Source: Poa pratensis (lineage: Eukaryota > Streptophyta > Magnoliopsida > Poales > Poaceae). Taken from it: a DNA stretch of 64,000 nt. Positions 11,314 through 22,752 of this stretch are shown piece after piece (positions within the stretch are counted from its first letter, which is position 1; every line of letters begins with the position of its first letter). Location of the stretch: NCBI GenBank assembly GCA_947311845.1, contig CAMZMU010000080.1, positions 45,139,642 through 45,203,641 of the forward strand, given 5' to 3'. Below the pieces are notes generated by a model, which was given only the letters and a program-made list of their open reading frames with translations, made no database searches and was not told where the DNA came from. The translations under genes and the position numbers were made by a program.

Positions 11314-14300
11314 TGTGAGGACCCCGGATTAGGTATCCGAGATACTCATTATGTTTCCTGCAACAATCCCATGATCAGTCTGTTGTTGCACATAACTCGA
11401 ATTGGTATCACAGAACACCCATAAATACCGAATAAATTTACTTACTTGATTGAAGCCATAACTTCATCAGGTACTCGCAGCGGAAATCACCAAATCAACG
11501 TGGAGCCCAAGTCACTTGCCAACCCTACAGGCAGCTGACTGGGAAGCGCCCTAGTTCGCATTGACGCCAGTGAAGTCTTCTTCTTCGACTGCTCATCTTC
11601 AGAATCTGGCTAAGACAATAGCCAGGGACGAAACCAATATGAGTACATTTGATTGTACTCGCAAACTACCCCCGGAATGAGCATGCACTACTCTTTTTAT
11701 TGTTTAAATAAAACTTCGTTTGCTTTGAAAACTCTATATCCTTGTTGAAAAAGAGAAGGATAGACTTTTGTTTAATAAAACCTTGTTTTGAAACCTCTAT
11801 ATCTTTATTGAAAAAGGAAAGAAGGCTTTTAGAACTTTTCCCATAAATCTGTCTTTGTAAGAAGTCTCTTTAAAACCTTTTCCCGAAATATATCTTTGTT
11901 GAAAAGTGATAAGAAGTCTCTTTTAAAACATTTTCCACTTTCAAATCACAAAACTCTGCACTTCTCGACCATAGCCCGTCATGGTCTTCTTCTTTTCCAG
12001 CAACCTCATACCAGCCCATCGGTATAGTTGCATATATCAAACATCTCCAATTTCTTTTCAATTCTTAAAACATTTCCAAAACTTGCACATGGTCAGAGGA
12101 CAGCCTCCCAACTGTCCATATCCGAGGACTCGGCTATTCGAATAGTTTTACCCTCTGCAGAGGTAGCACGCTTTTCCCACACCCATCCGGTAACTCATCG
12201 TGTCAGCCACGTCCCGCCATACAAGGTGTATGCGAAGTTGAGCCACCGACCATAGCCTCTCCTTTGCTCATGCTAGTATAGGACCCTACCGCTACGAAAC
12301 TTTCCAACACACTTAACCCAGCCCGTCGGAATCTAAGTGTGAGGACTCGTAGTTCTGCCCGGCGATTTATGGTGGAACCTTCAATCCTCTTTCTCCAATA
12401 CACTCATACCAACCCTGTTGGCAGACTTCTCTTAAGAGGACCCAGGTCAGGGGGTAGGTCCTCAGACCATCCCCTCATGGAACGGGGTCATCCCCGTTGT
12501 TGAGGCATCCAGTACTAATATGAGCAAACTATATGACTACGCCCTTTCCCATATGTGGGTAAATGTGGTCGCACAGATTATCGGCTGGTCGTCATAGTAC
12601 AAAGACACAATGTGCATTTTTCATAAACTTCACCATTCACCACTTCTCCATTTCCACACCGACATCTCGGTATTCCACAACCACACGAGTATTTTCAAAG
12701 GAGTTTTGAGTAAACAATATTTTTCCCATCCTATAGTTTGAAAAAGAATTTCCATCTAATACCTCCATATAGGGTGTCAAAATAATATACTTCTATTTTG
12801 GAAAAAGGGTTTTCAAAATCATAGCTTTTGTGGCCAACACCACATAAATCATTTATGCTTCTTATAAGTAAAACATGTAAACCAAAATAGATGTATATAG
12901 ATGCAAGCTCAGAGAATAGCTTGCCTGATTTCAGCATGATGTTCCCGGGGCTTCTTCTCACTGATCAAAGAAATAAACTCTCATCCTTCTCCGATAAATC
13001 CTTTCCAAATACCACACCGGTAGCGTTTATCTCTAGCGTCGCAACATGAAAATAAAACAACACGCAATAAGCAAACCAAACCACAAGTATACAAACAAGT
13101 AATCAAACCACAACATAGCACTAATTTAATCAAGCAAAAACTAAGATCTACATTTACAAGGGCATTATACTCACAGGAGTATAACACCAAACACATGCTA
13201 AAAACATCGAGCACCAAGACATCCTCAATTAGAGGTAATTAACAACCATTTTTCCTAATCAGGAAATACTTCGGACAAAAGTTAAGCCACCAATTAATCT
13301 TTGTAATTTTAAAATATCTCACCAAGCTAAGGTGGATACACTAACCAGATATTTAAGCTAGTACTCAACTCAAAGACCATCAAGTTCATCAAGCTATGCA
13401 AACATATTACTCATCCCAATATGTCTAACAAATACCCCTAACAGTACTAACATATTATAACCTGCTAAACAATAATAACATGCAAGCAACAGTACCACAA
13501 CAATCATTAACAAGCAAGGCATACATTTTAGTCACACACAACATTCTCATATCAGAATAAACAAGCTTAACAAATTCCTAATTACTAGGAGAAATCTATA
13601 TAGGGAATAAAACCCTAACAAATACATGACTCACAAATAGCTCTCCTAACATGCTAGTAAAACAAGGAAACATGTCATAACAGTGGATTACCACCATACA
13701 CATGCTAGGAAACACATTTGTAATAATAAAGTTATAACACAACAATTAATAAAGGCCTAATAAAAATAGGCAGAAAAGACCTAAACCTTATAATTATCAC
13801 CACAGTCAATCAGTGACTCCTAAATTCAAACCAAGCTAGGGATATGTTCTCCTACACATATAGAAGACAAGCCAATTGGATTTACTCCAAAATTCATCTC
13901 ACAAAAATCTACAAAAATCACCAAAGTGCCACTGGTGTGTTTACAAGAATGAATAGAACTTTTTTTTTAGGTTTCATTTGCAAGTAAGGCCAACAGATCT
14001 GGAAAGTTAGCATCTCAACCTATCCAGAGAATTTTAGTTTGCAATTTTTGGATCTATAAAACTCTAGATATTTCATATTTAGTGAAAAAGATACTTTTTA
14101 CCACATTTAATCTAGACAGCACTTAGAAATGTATTTTTGCAAACAGCCAGTTCTGGATGTTTAAGAAAACACATAGGAACTCTACAAAATTTAAATCACT
14201 CAATTATCTACCACAGATCTGTCATAAAAGAATTAAAGCTGCACTGCAAATTAAACAGGAAATAATAATACATATTAGATCTACTAAAAACCAGACTGGC

Positions 14301-15675
14301 CCAGATCTGGCCGTGCGGTGCAGATCACGGCCCAACTAGCGGCCCAGTGTGAAGCGAAGCGTTATGGCCTTCTTCTTCTTCCTCGTCGACGCGCACGGAG
14401 GTGAAGCGAGCTGGAGCTCCGGTGAGGACGGCGTCGGCGACTCCGGCGTCCCTAAACGAAATGGTTAAGTCCATGAGATAGAGTAGAAGAAGGGGATCAC
14501 GAGGGTGCAAGAATGGGAATGGTGGACAGAGCTGCTCGTGAGCTTCCCGGCAAGCTGACGGCCGGAGCGGGAGAGGATGAACTCGGAGAAGACGAACGCG
14601 GGCGCCCCTTCTCGATTCCTTGGACGGGGATGCAGAGGACGACGAGGCGGTGTCGATGGCGGTCTTCTCTTCGCTCGGGGAGGCTCCAATCACCGGCGAT
14701 GCGCGACGGCATCCATGGATGGGGTTCGGGCTCGTGGGGGAAAGAAAGGAGAGAGGGAGCAGGGGAGATGAGTGAGGGAGGGGGAGTAGAGGAGCGCCTG
14801 TGGGGCCTCCTTCTTCTCCTCGCAGGGCAGCGGAGAGGGGGGGGGGGGGGGGTCCGGGCGGCGAGCGACGCAGGACGACGACACGGCGGCCTAGCGCCAT
14901 AGCTCTACTGTCGAGCTACAGGAAGATGAAGATTTCGCAGATAGCCCCCTGGCACATGTTTTTCCATCACAAACAAGTCCCTGTCTGCTTCTTTTATTTT
15001 TCTTTTAAAAACCAGTGGCATTGTGGGGATTTATTTGGGATACCTAAACATTTTATAAAAATTTGAGAAAATTCAGGTAGCCTCCCATATACCTGTAGAG
15101 GCTCCACAAAAATTGGTGTTGCAAAATAAAATGTTTTGAACCACATTGGTTCATAGGGTTTGGAATATATTATTTTTGGATAAAACCAATTTGACAAATG
15201 GAAATATCTTTGTAATTGGAGATTAGATATTTTGAGAAGAGAGTAATATGATAATGAGATGGTTATCATCTCATTCCTGGATTTTATAAGATAAAATAAT
15301 TGTTGTAACAAAATAGAGAAATAGATAGGGAGGGAAATTAAATAAGACCCTTTCTTTTAATCAAGATTTTATTTTGAGAGTGGGAGTAATCATAGAGGTC
15401 TTGTTTTGTTTTCAAGTAACATTCCAAATTTGTGATCAGTGGGTTTTTATTTTAGTATTGAGCACAACAGAGGAATTATCCACACAAGTAGCAACACAAC
15501 AAGATCAACATCACAACAAGTCACACAACTTAAACAACCAGTCACACAAGGTCAACAGAGCAATGGGAAGGAAAACACAAGCATAAGTGAAATATTTCAA
15601 AAAGTTTTTGTTGGTTCTGAATTTTGGGTCTTGTTAAACTAAGTTTTTCTTAGTTCCAAAATTTGGGATGTTACA
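11314..15675 (-). repeat. 4.36-kb LARD-type LTR
   Basis: On the minus strand it begins TGTAACATCCCAAATTTTGG and ends GGTCCTCACA, so the termini are TG...CA. Most of it is AT-rich and non-coding. A GC-rich block at about 14340-14900 carries open frames on both strands (for example 14325-14900 minus, Pro/Arg-rich). A G homopolymer of about 14 lies near 14838-14851. These frames have biased composition and resemble nothing I know, so I do not call genes. Confidence 0.75.
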
Positions 15676-16310
15676 ATGATCTTAATCATGTTAGGCAGCT
15701 CACAAGATCTAAACATGGAGATACAAGGAGAAGAGACAATCATCTAGCTACTGCCCCGTTGTGGACTACTCACGCAGCACTCCGGAGGCAGGCATGGTGG
15801 TGTAGATACCTCTGGTGACGATCTCCCCCTCCGGCAAGGTGCCGGGAAGAACTTCAGAACCCTCCCAACTAGGGTTGGCGACGGCGGCCGCCTCGGATAT
15901 CTTTCTAGAAATATGATCGGGTACTTAGGGTTTTCTAGGCGAAGACAATTTATAGGCGAAAGGGGGACTCGAGAAGCTTCCGAAGGCCCCCAGGGGACCC
16001 CCACGCACGGCCAAGGGTGGGGCCGCGCCTGGCCCCACCTTGGCCCTGTGTGGCCCTCCTGCATGTGCCCTTTTGACGCAGTCTTTCTTTCGGTGAAAAA
16101 TAAATCTTCGTAAATTTTCAGGTCATTCCGAGAATATTTCTTTATTAATAGGATTTCTGAAACAAAAGACAACAGAAAATAGGAATTGGCACTGGGCATC
16201 TTGGTAATAGGTTAGTTCTAGAAAATGCACCAAAATGATATAAAAACATTATAAAAACATGTGGCATTTACATATAACAAGCATGTATATATATGTTTGA
16301 GACGTATCAC
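15676..16310 (-). repeat. truncated LTR fragment, reversed (same broad family as 50459-52069)
   Basis: Read on the minus strand it opens TGATACGTCTCAAAC at 16310. It then runs through sequence closely paralleling the solo LTR at 50459, including GTGAGTAGTCCAC and GAGCTGCCTAACATGATT. It is cut at 15676 exactly where the LARD LTR begins. The 3' part of this LTR is therefore missing. Confidence 0.7.
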
Positions 16311-17460
16311 TTGCTCTGAACTTGGATCCTCTTCCTTGGTGACCTTGGTCCTCTTTTTATAGGCCAAGGAGATGCCACATGGGTCACGCAAGGGGCATGA
16401 GGGGTTTTAGGCGGGAAAATCCCTCGGGGGTCTTTAGGGGGCGAGTTGCCCTTCTCGTCCTAGTATCCTTCTTCGGTTAGGTGACGGCGTCTACCTTTAT
16501 GGAAAGCGGGGCAGACAGGGCCTGACAGCCCCACCGGCCTTGTTCCCTGGCGATGTCACTCGACGCCTCCTTTTTCTTGGCTCCCAAGTCTTACTAGAGC
16601 TTCTAGCACGTGCTGGCGCGCTTATCCTCTACGCTGTACGAAGTGCACCCGAGAGGGAGTCTGGCCTCCTACCGAGTACTCTGTCTCTCGGGTACTGGCC
16701 TTGGTCTCCGGGTAAGTGATGACCCTGGAAGGTCATCCGTACTTGCATCCTTAGTCTCCTGGCGTCGATATCGAGCTTGTGGGGTTCCGGTGAGGTAGGT
16801 GAGCGGGCCCACCTACCCGTCTTGTATCTTGGCCTTGTCCATCTTCTGAGCGGGGCCATAGGTGGTGGACCCACTTTGGCAGCATAAGGGGAACCCCATG
16901 TTCCACTGTTGCGACATAAGTTCTCTCAAGTTTCTCCCTTTGGAGGAGCGGAAAGTTGAGTTTCGATCTACGGGGTGTTGAGGTGTCCTCTCCCTTTAGA
17001 TTGAGATCCAATGTCTCTCCCTCTCTTTCTCATATGTTGAGATCTCCACCTTCATATACACCGGTAGTTGCTTACCACTGGTCAACAAAGCTGTGCTGAA
17101 TCAGATCCGACAGACATGTGCGAACTCTCAGAGGGGTGAGCCGTTGAAAGGCGTTTGACCCTCGCCTTTTGGATCCAGAAGGCTGGACACGGGGAGTCGG
17201 CTACATTCTCTCCGCTAGGCTTAGACGAGAGAATATTCACAGGCTTCATCGACTTTGTCATCAACATCTCCTCCGCTTCAATGGTGTTCGTAACTTACTT
17301 CAGCTAGATCATTGAATTGTTATTCTCTTGTATCTTCATAGATAGATCTTGGCTGTTGCGTAGCATGTTAGACTGGAAATTTTTAATTTACCATTACGCA
17401 ACCCTACAACGAGCGCACACAGGGGGGCGCGTCTCAAGGACACGGGGCCACCTCCTCTGT
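16311..17460. other. TE-derived sequence of unknown class
   Basis: About 1.15 kb of mixed composition between two LTR fragments of one family in opposite orientation. Short open frames (16610-16798 plus, 16751-17011 minus) show no recognised domain. The stretch ends with CATTACGCAACCCTAC near 17390-17410, which could be an LTR end, but no matching start is visible. Confidence 0.35.
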
Positions 17461-18660
17461 CCCCTCGCATCGTCATTTCACTTATAAAAAGCTCCTGACC
17501 TAAAACTTCGAGATCAGGAGTCGTTTCGGGAGTTTTTGATACAGAGACGCCGCCGTCGTGAAGACAAATCTGGAGCCATGTTCGGCCGGTACTGTGCCGG
17601 AGGGGGGAAGCATCACTGGAGGCCTCTGCATCACCATTGGCGCCTCCACGATGATGCGTGAGTAGTCCACCCTTGGATTATGGGTCCATAGCAGTAGCTA
17701 GATAACACTCTCTCTCCCATGTTATTCAATACAAATGTCTCACGACCTGCCCTACATGATCGAGATCCATATGATGTAATTCCTATGCTTTGTTGTGTTT
17801 GTTGAAATATGATGAGTTATCACTTTATGATCAGTTTGTGCATTTTATAGTCCTACATGCTTTCTTATCAAGTTTATGTTTACATCTTCAAAAGGGAGTT
17901 TGTTTTTGATAGTGAGTTCATACAGTGTAAATTTCTATACCCGAGTGACAACCTAGGGGTAAAGTGTGCAATTTGTTGTTACCGCTACGGAAACAATGGT
18001 TTCTTTATCATACATATACATGCTTTATGATTTTACTTTTTATATTATGTATCATGCTTAAGGTCATTATCTAATTTCACTTAATACGTAGAGATGCAAG
18101 CATAAAAGTGGTTTCGAAGTAGGTATTAGTTATAGTTGCGGTTCACTAACGTCTATACATTTTTGACGTAATGACTATATGAAATATTGTCATGAACATT
18201 CTTCCATAATTAGTTGCGACTACAGTTCCGTTAATTGTGTAACTGTAATTTGTAATATATTTACCGAACGTCATCCTATCTTTATGGAAGGATGCCTCTA
18301 GTAAACCTATAACCCCCTGTCCATCTTTTCACATCTTTTACAACCTAATTTACTTTCTTTTCACCGTCACTTGCTCGACTCGTCCGTTTTTATATTTATT
18401 ATTTTTTAGCAATCTCATCCATACTATATATACGTTTAATTCTTGTAAAAGGCAGGACAGTAAGCTTGACAATCTTAATGGACGTTGGAACAAATTGGTT
18501 TTGTGTTTTGTGTGCAGGTACCGTTAACTTAGTTGATGACGTGGTATTCATACTGGTTCGATAAATCTTGGTTCTTAATCAAACGTAATACTTGCTGCTC
18601 CTACATTATTTATTCCCACATGGGAATTCCCGGCGAGTTTCCATAGAAGTATCACAACCT
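17461..18660 (+). repeat. LTR-like fragment, plus orientation, same family as 50459-52069
   Basis: Plus-strand sequence parallels the solo LTR at 50459 in order: a GCCGG...TGCCGG block (17585-17600), GTGAGTAGTCCACCC (17658), ACTCTCTCTCCCATGTTATT (17707), then CTGCCCTACATGATCGAGATC (shared core; first 20 bases CTGCCCTACATGATCGAGAT) and CATATGATGTAAT. It lacks the TGATACG start and the GGGTTATCA end, so both ends are truncated. Confidence 0.55.
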
Positions 18661-19589
18661 TATATACATTGCCGGCTAGGGTTTACATTTTGACCCTGAC
18701 TCGGTTCGGGGCTGGCTACCTACTCGGCTACGACTAAGCTTCACGGCTTGTACTACAAGTAGGCGCGCCGACTTCCACGCAGGATCCTCCTGGACCCTTC
18801 CTATTTTCGAGCCAACCCACCTTGCTCTGTGTAAGCCTACCGAAAGGTGGTAGCCATAAGTAGGACACGAGCCACCTTGATACTGCTTGTGATGCTAACC
18901 GGTTAGATATTACCTCATCATTAGCCCCCTTGTCTAGGACAGGCTGTCGGCTTCCGCTTGGTCTGAAGTCGCCAATGCTCAAGTTGCGTCTTGGAGGACT
19001 TGGGCTGTAGGTTGGCTTCTCCTCTTGGGTTGGCCCTGTAGCTGGTGGGAGGATCGTGACATTCTCATCAAAATTATCTTCAGTCGTAAGTTTTTTTTTT
19101 TTGCGAATTCTTCAGTCGTAAGTTGGGAGATGGGGTTAACTGTTAGTATTTGTGTAACTTTCTAGCATTAGTTACATCGTCCGAGAAAAGCTAGAAGAGG
19201 CACACAACTCTCCCAATAAAGAAGGGATTTCACATTTATCCCCATAAAGCCAGGTGCCCAAGTCGCCGTCCTTTTCTCACAAGGCCATGATAAACATCGC
19301 AAGTTGACACTCGTCACAGCACATCGCAAGTCGCAGCGATATCATTAGTGGCAACAGCATCCACTGGCTAAGGGAGCAAGAGCATGACAAAGTAAAGCAA
19401 GTAGCTAGTGGTAGTTAGACAATCATAGATGGATAGATGACAAAGGCGCCTTTTGGCAAATCACGACAAGATCATGAGGCCGGCCGTAGTTAGCTATCAG
19501 CTCCGGAATAATATCTGCGTTTAGGGCCGGACGATGTGAGGACGGCCGGCGTCGCGAGATGTCAACCACAAGGTCCCAACTGATCTTGC
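18661..19589. other. mixed TE-like and anonymous sequence
   Basis: 18661-19070 is GC-moderate and looks like part of an LTR, but I see no paired copy. 19080-19589 appears to be older anonymous DNA that forms the left flank of the insertion at 19609. There is no convincing gene; the minus frame at 19423-19626 runs into the insertion. Confidence 0.35.
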
Positions 19590-20504
19590 AGGCCACAAAA
19601 TCCATTTTTTTTTTGAATTTTTCCACATATATTAAAACAGCAAAGAGTACACGATTACAAAAACAAAACTAAAAGAGACTAGCAAATCTATGAGATCTTC
19701 AAGCTCTTTCTTCATCCGTGACACAATCTTGTACTTTTCTGAAGGCAGCCGTAGAACAACGCCAACACCACCAAACCACAGACCTGTGAATACCACCGAA
19801 GGTTCTCCCTTTTTAATTTTGAGCCGCAATGCCAAGTCTTTGTGCACGCACGCAGCCATTAAATTAATCCAGCAACATCGGCAAGAGCACCACCACTGAT
19901 ATTTCAGGGACAAATAACCGAACCACTTTGTCGACGTCGTTGGGAGCCGAGAGAACGAATCACCATTGACGAAGACGTAGTAGCCGGGATAGATATTACG
20001 AGGACAAACCTCCTCGCGGCAACCATGAGAAACAATCCAAGATTGATCTGGCGAAGCAAGATCTGAAGAACCATACCTAGACAGACTTAATCTTTCAAAG
20101 CCACCATTGACGTCGGGAAGGATATCTCGCCGTCGAACGAAGCGTGGAAGATCACTTATTGCAGACGATACCATCTCCATTAACAATGAAGATGACGACC
20201 AAAACCAAACTCTACCATTAAGGACCTTCGAAAAGCGCCGTGCGCAGGTCCGAGGTCCCCACCCCTTCTAGTGCCAGAACGGCACCTAGAGGAGGCGAGG
20301 ACCCGTCGAATCTTTGCCGGCGGCGATGATGAAGCTGCAGATATCACCGCCGGCGGCTAGGGTTGAAACCCTAGGCCGCCGCCACGATCGCCACGATCGC
20401 CTCCTCTCCTGACTTTCTCGTTTCTATTTAATAAATTCCACTTTTACTCTCTCTCTCCAGTTATTTCACAGACTCCACCGTGACTAGGCCACAAAATCCA
20501 TTTT
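19590..20504 (-). mobile_element. non-LTR retro-insertion with 19-bp target-site duplication
   Basis: The insert 19609-20485 is flanked by perfect 19-bp direct repeats AGGCCACAAAATCCATTTT (19590-19608 and 20486-20504). A T run at the left gives a poly(A) tail on the minus strand. This is the signature of target-primed reverse transcription by LINE machinery. The minus strand has a GC-rich 5' part (a CT/GA-rich leader, then GGCGGCGGCCTAGGGTTTC), an open frame and an AT-rich 3' end. No reverse transcriptase is present, so it is a non-autonomous LINE derivative or a processed retrocopy. Confidence 0.85.
19632..20186 (-). CDS. hypothetical 184-codon frame inside the non-LTR insert
   Basis: An uninterrupted minus-strand frame fills most of the insert and ends just before the poly(A) region. 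Visible features are a Trp/Cys-rich middle (KYQWWCSCRCCWINLMAACV) and a hydrophobic C-terminus (LIDLLVSFSFVFVIVYSLLF) that could span a membrane, although it coincides with T-rich 3' sequence. I do not recognise the protein. It may be a relic of a transcribed non-autonomous element rather than a gene. Confidence 0.3.
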   Translation of the reverse strand: MLMEMVSSAISDLPRFVRRRDILPDVNGGFERLSLSRYGSSDLASPDQSWIVSHGCREEVCPRNIYPGYYVFVNGDSFSRLPTTSTKWFGYLSLKYQWWCSCRCCWINLMAACVHKDLALRLKIKKGEPSVVFTGLWFGGVGVVLRLPSEKYKIVSRMKKELEDLIDLLVSFSFVFVIVYSLLF

Positions 20505-20687
20505 GTGCAATACTACGATGGCGTAACGGGTGTTCCGTTCGTTTATTTGCCTTGAGTAAGCATTTGCCAAGTGCATAATTGTGAGCGAAGCGAACTTTCC
20601 CACGTTCGACTTTTGGGCTGGTCGGAATGGGATAGTAAGCGCCATCCTCACCGAACCGACTCGGAGAAAACCGTCAAAATCGGCTAA

Positions 20688-20703
20688 GGGCATCTCCAGC
20701 CGT
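20688..20703 (+). repeat. left terminal inverted repeat of PIF/Harbinger element
   Basis: GGGCATCTCCAGCCGT, preceded by TSD TAA. It matches the reverse complement of 22734-22749 exactly. Confidence 0.95.
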
Positions 20704-21144
20704 CCCCCAGGGCCCAAAATAGCGCCTTTTGGGCCAAATAGCGCCGTTTTTTCTACCAGTCGTCCCCCCAGGAGACCAAATAGCGCCGTTTAGCGTCGTT
20801 TTGGCGCCGGCGCACCCAGGCCAAACCCAGCGCGTCGGGTTGCGCCTGGGGGGGGGGGTCGGCGGAAGGGAAAACGCGCGTGGGCCAGCACTGTAAGGGA
20901 GACAGCGCATTTTCCACCCCCCGCCTCGCCTTTCCTCTATCCCGCCCCGTCGCCGCCATCTTGCCGCCGGCACCACCCCTTCCCCCTCCGCCGGACGCAA
21001 GCAGCTAGGAACCCCACCATCTCGCCCCAAACCACGGCGCCGGCGCCGCTCCTCCCCTCCGCCGTGATCTAGCCGGGAGGAGTCTCTCGGGAAGGCTGGC
21101 GCCCACCTCGCCTGCTAGGTGTTCGGCGGTTTGTCCGCCCAGCT

Positions 21145-22467
21145 ATGGACTCCGACGATGAGGAGCTGCTCGCCGAACTTCTCGACGAGGAAGCCCAGGC
21201 CGATCTCGACGACGAAGAACACTTGCTGATCCTCGCGTGCCTCGCCGGCCTGCTCGCGCACGACGCGCGGCCGCGGCGTGGTGGCTCGGCGCCCGGCCGC
21301 CGCAAGAGCAAGCCGAGGCAGTGCTACGAAGGGTACTGCATCCTCTACTCCGACTACTTCGCCGATCATCCCATGCAGGACGAGGCCGTGTTTCGGCGCC
21401 GTTTCCGGATGAACCGCAAGCTCTTCCTCGACATCGTGCATGCCATCCGGGAGTTCGACACCTACTTCAAATTGAAGAAGGATTGCACTGGTACGGTAGG
21501 CTTTACCTCAATTCAGAAGTGCACGATGGCCATGAGGTTGCTTGCATATGGTGCTCCCGCTGATTCGCAGGATGATTATCTGCGCATGTCCGAGTCCACT
21601 GCCATTGATTGCTTGAACAAGTTCTGTCGGGCAGTGGTGGCAGTGTTTGGGCCAAAATACTTGCGATCACCCAATGCGGAAGACATTGCTCGGATCCTAA
21701 CTTGCAATGAAGCAAGAGGCTTTCCTGGAATGCTTGGAAGCATCGATTGCATGCATTGGGCATGGAAGAACTGTCCATTTGAATGGCAGGGGATGTACAA
21801 AGGCCACAAAGGAGAGTGCAGTGTGATTCTTGAGGCCGTGGCTACACATGATCTATGGATTTGGCATTCCTTCTTTGGTATGCCAGGAACTCACAACGAC
21901 ATCAATGTGTTGCAGTGCTCGAATGTCTTCGCCAAGCTTGTTGAAGGTCATGCCCCTCTAGTGAACTACGAGATCAATGGACACCAGTACACAAAGGGCT
22001 ACTACCTTGCAGATGGCATCTACCCGAAGTGGTCAACATTTGTGAAGAGCATCTCCAACCCTGTGCCAGGAAGCACGAAAGCTTGGTTTTCCAAGTGCCA
22101 GGAGGCTTGCAGGAAGGATGTTGAGCGGGCATTTGGTGCGCTGCAGTCTCGAATCGCTGTTGTCCGGTACCCAGCCATGACTTGGTCGAAGGCCAACATG
22201 TGGGAGGTGATGAACTGTTGTGTGATCTTGCACAACATGATCATTGAGAGTGAGCGGGATCATCCGGTGCCTGAGACTACTGAGCCATACTACCGACAGG
22301 GTCCTCTTGCAGATGTAGATCACCAGGTGTCGGCAACATGGGCAGCCTTCCTCGTTATGCGCCAGGAGATTCGAGACCCTGCAGCACATACACAACTGCA
22401 GGATGATCTGGTGCAGCACTTGTGGGAGCGCAAAGGCAATGGCAATGCCGACAATGCCAATGCCTAG
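21145..22467 (+). CDS. PIF/Harbinger transposase (HARBI1-like, DDE_Tnp_4), intact
   Basis: A 440-residue single-exon frame with no stops. The acidic N-terminus ([16 protein letters not shown]) is followed by a helix-turn-helix-like region (residues ~75-190, including [16 protein letters not shown]) and the DDE nuclease domain. Catalytic acids are readable: Asp201 in [14 protein letters not shown], Asp252 in GTHNDINVL and Glu327 in [14 protein letters not shown]. The domain ends with [12 protein letters not shown], typical of the family, and a tail rich in Asn/Gly. The length is normal for a plant PIF/Harbinger transposase. It would cut at the flanking TIRs and insert at TTA/TAA. Family members normally need a Myb-like partner protein, which this element does not encode, so partner supply from elsewhere or domestication is possible. 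The start was chosen as the first ATG giving a family-like acidic N-terminus. The CpG-rich 5' part of the gene contrasts with the AT-rich surroundings. Confidence 0.95.
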   Translation: MDSDDEELLAELLDEEAQADLDDEEHLLILACLAGLLAHDARPRRGGSAPGRRKSKPRQCYEGYCILYSDYFADHPMQDEAVFRRRFRMNRKLFLDIVHAIREFDTYFKLKKDCTGTVGFTSIQKCTMAMRLLAYGAPADSQDDYLRMSESTAIDCLNKFCRAVVAVFGPKYLRSPNAEDIARILTCNEARGFPGMLGSIDCMHWAWKNCPFEWQGMYKGHKGECSVILEAVATHDLWIWHSFFGMPGTHNDINVLQCSNVFAKLVEGHAPLVNYEINGHQYTKGYYLADGIYPKWSTFVKSISNPVPGSTKAWFSKCQEACRKDVERAFGALQSRIAVVRYPAMTWSKANMWEVMNCCVILHNMIIESERDHPVPETTEPYYRQGPLADVDHQVSATWAAFLVMRQEIRDPAAHTQLQDDLVQHLWERKGNGNADNANA

Positions 22468-22733
22468 TTTGATTTGTTCTATTTGCTTGCATTGTTGAAC
22501 TATTTGTGTGTGGATTTGTATGTTGAACTATTCTTATGTGTGAATTTGTATGTCCAACAATTTTAATTGTGTTGGCCTTTGTTTTATGCGCGAAATATGT
22601 CCCAAACTCGCCGGCTGGGGGGCGGCCTGGGTTCGGCGACTGGGAATCGGCGCCCCCCAGCGCGTGAAATAGCGCCGTTGCCCACCCCCCAGGCGGGCCA
22701 AAATAGCGCCGTTTTTCGGCCTTAGGGGGCACA

Positions 22734-22749
22734 ACGGCTGGAGATGCCC
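22734..22749 (-). repeat. right terminal inverted repeat of PIF/Harbinger element
   Basis: Plus strand ACGGCTGGAGATGCCC, followed by TSD TAA. It is the exact inverse of the left end. Confidence 0.95.
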
Positions 22750-22752
22750 TAA

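Larger units (their letters stand above)
9578..15675 (-). mobile_element. LARD-like non-autonomous LTR retrotransposon, reversed, internal part truncated
   Basis: On the minus strand a 4.36-kb LTR (15675 to 11314) is followed by a 4-nt spacer and a perfect TGGTATCAGAGCC primer binding site. About 1.7 kb of internal DNA (11296 to about 9578) follows, without any gag or pol similarity. Very long LTRs with a non-coding interior and an initiator-Met tRNA PBS are the definition of Triticeae LARDs (Sukkula type). Family assignment is inference. The element stops at the Tat 3' LTR, so the Tat element probably landed in it or a deletion joined them. The other LTR is missing. Confidence 0.65.
20685..22752 (+). 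mobile_element. PIF/Harbinger DNA transposon, complete at both ends
   Basis: The element 20688-22749 (2,062 bp) is bounded by perfect 16-bp terminal inverted repeats GGGCATCTCCAGCCGT and by 3-bp TAA duplications (20685-20687 and 22750-22752). Both are diagnostic of PIF/Harbinger. One intact transposase gene occupies the centre. The subterminal zones repeat AATAGCGCC three times on the left and twice on the right, next to C-rich CCCCCCAG blocks. The second (Myb/SANT-like) ORF usual for autonomous family members is absent. Confidence 0.95.

Noticed and set aside
14325..14902. Overlapping long frames on both strands inside the LARD LTR
   Set aside because: Compositional artefact of a GC-rich block. 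Pro/Arg/Ser-rich, no domain, and located within an LTR.
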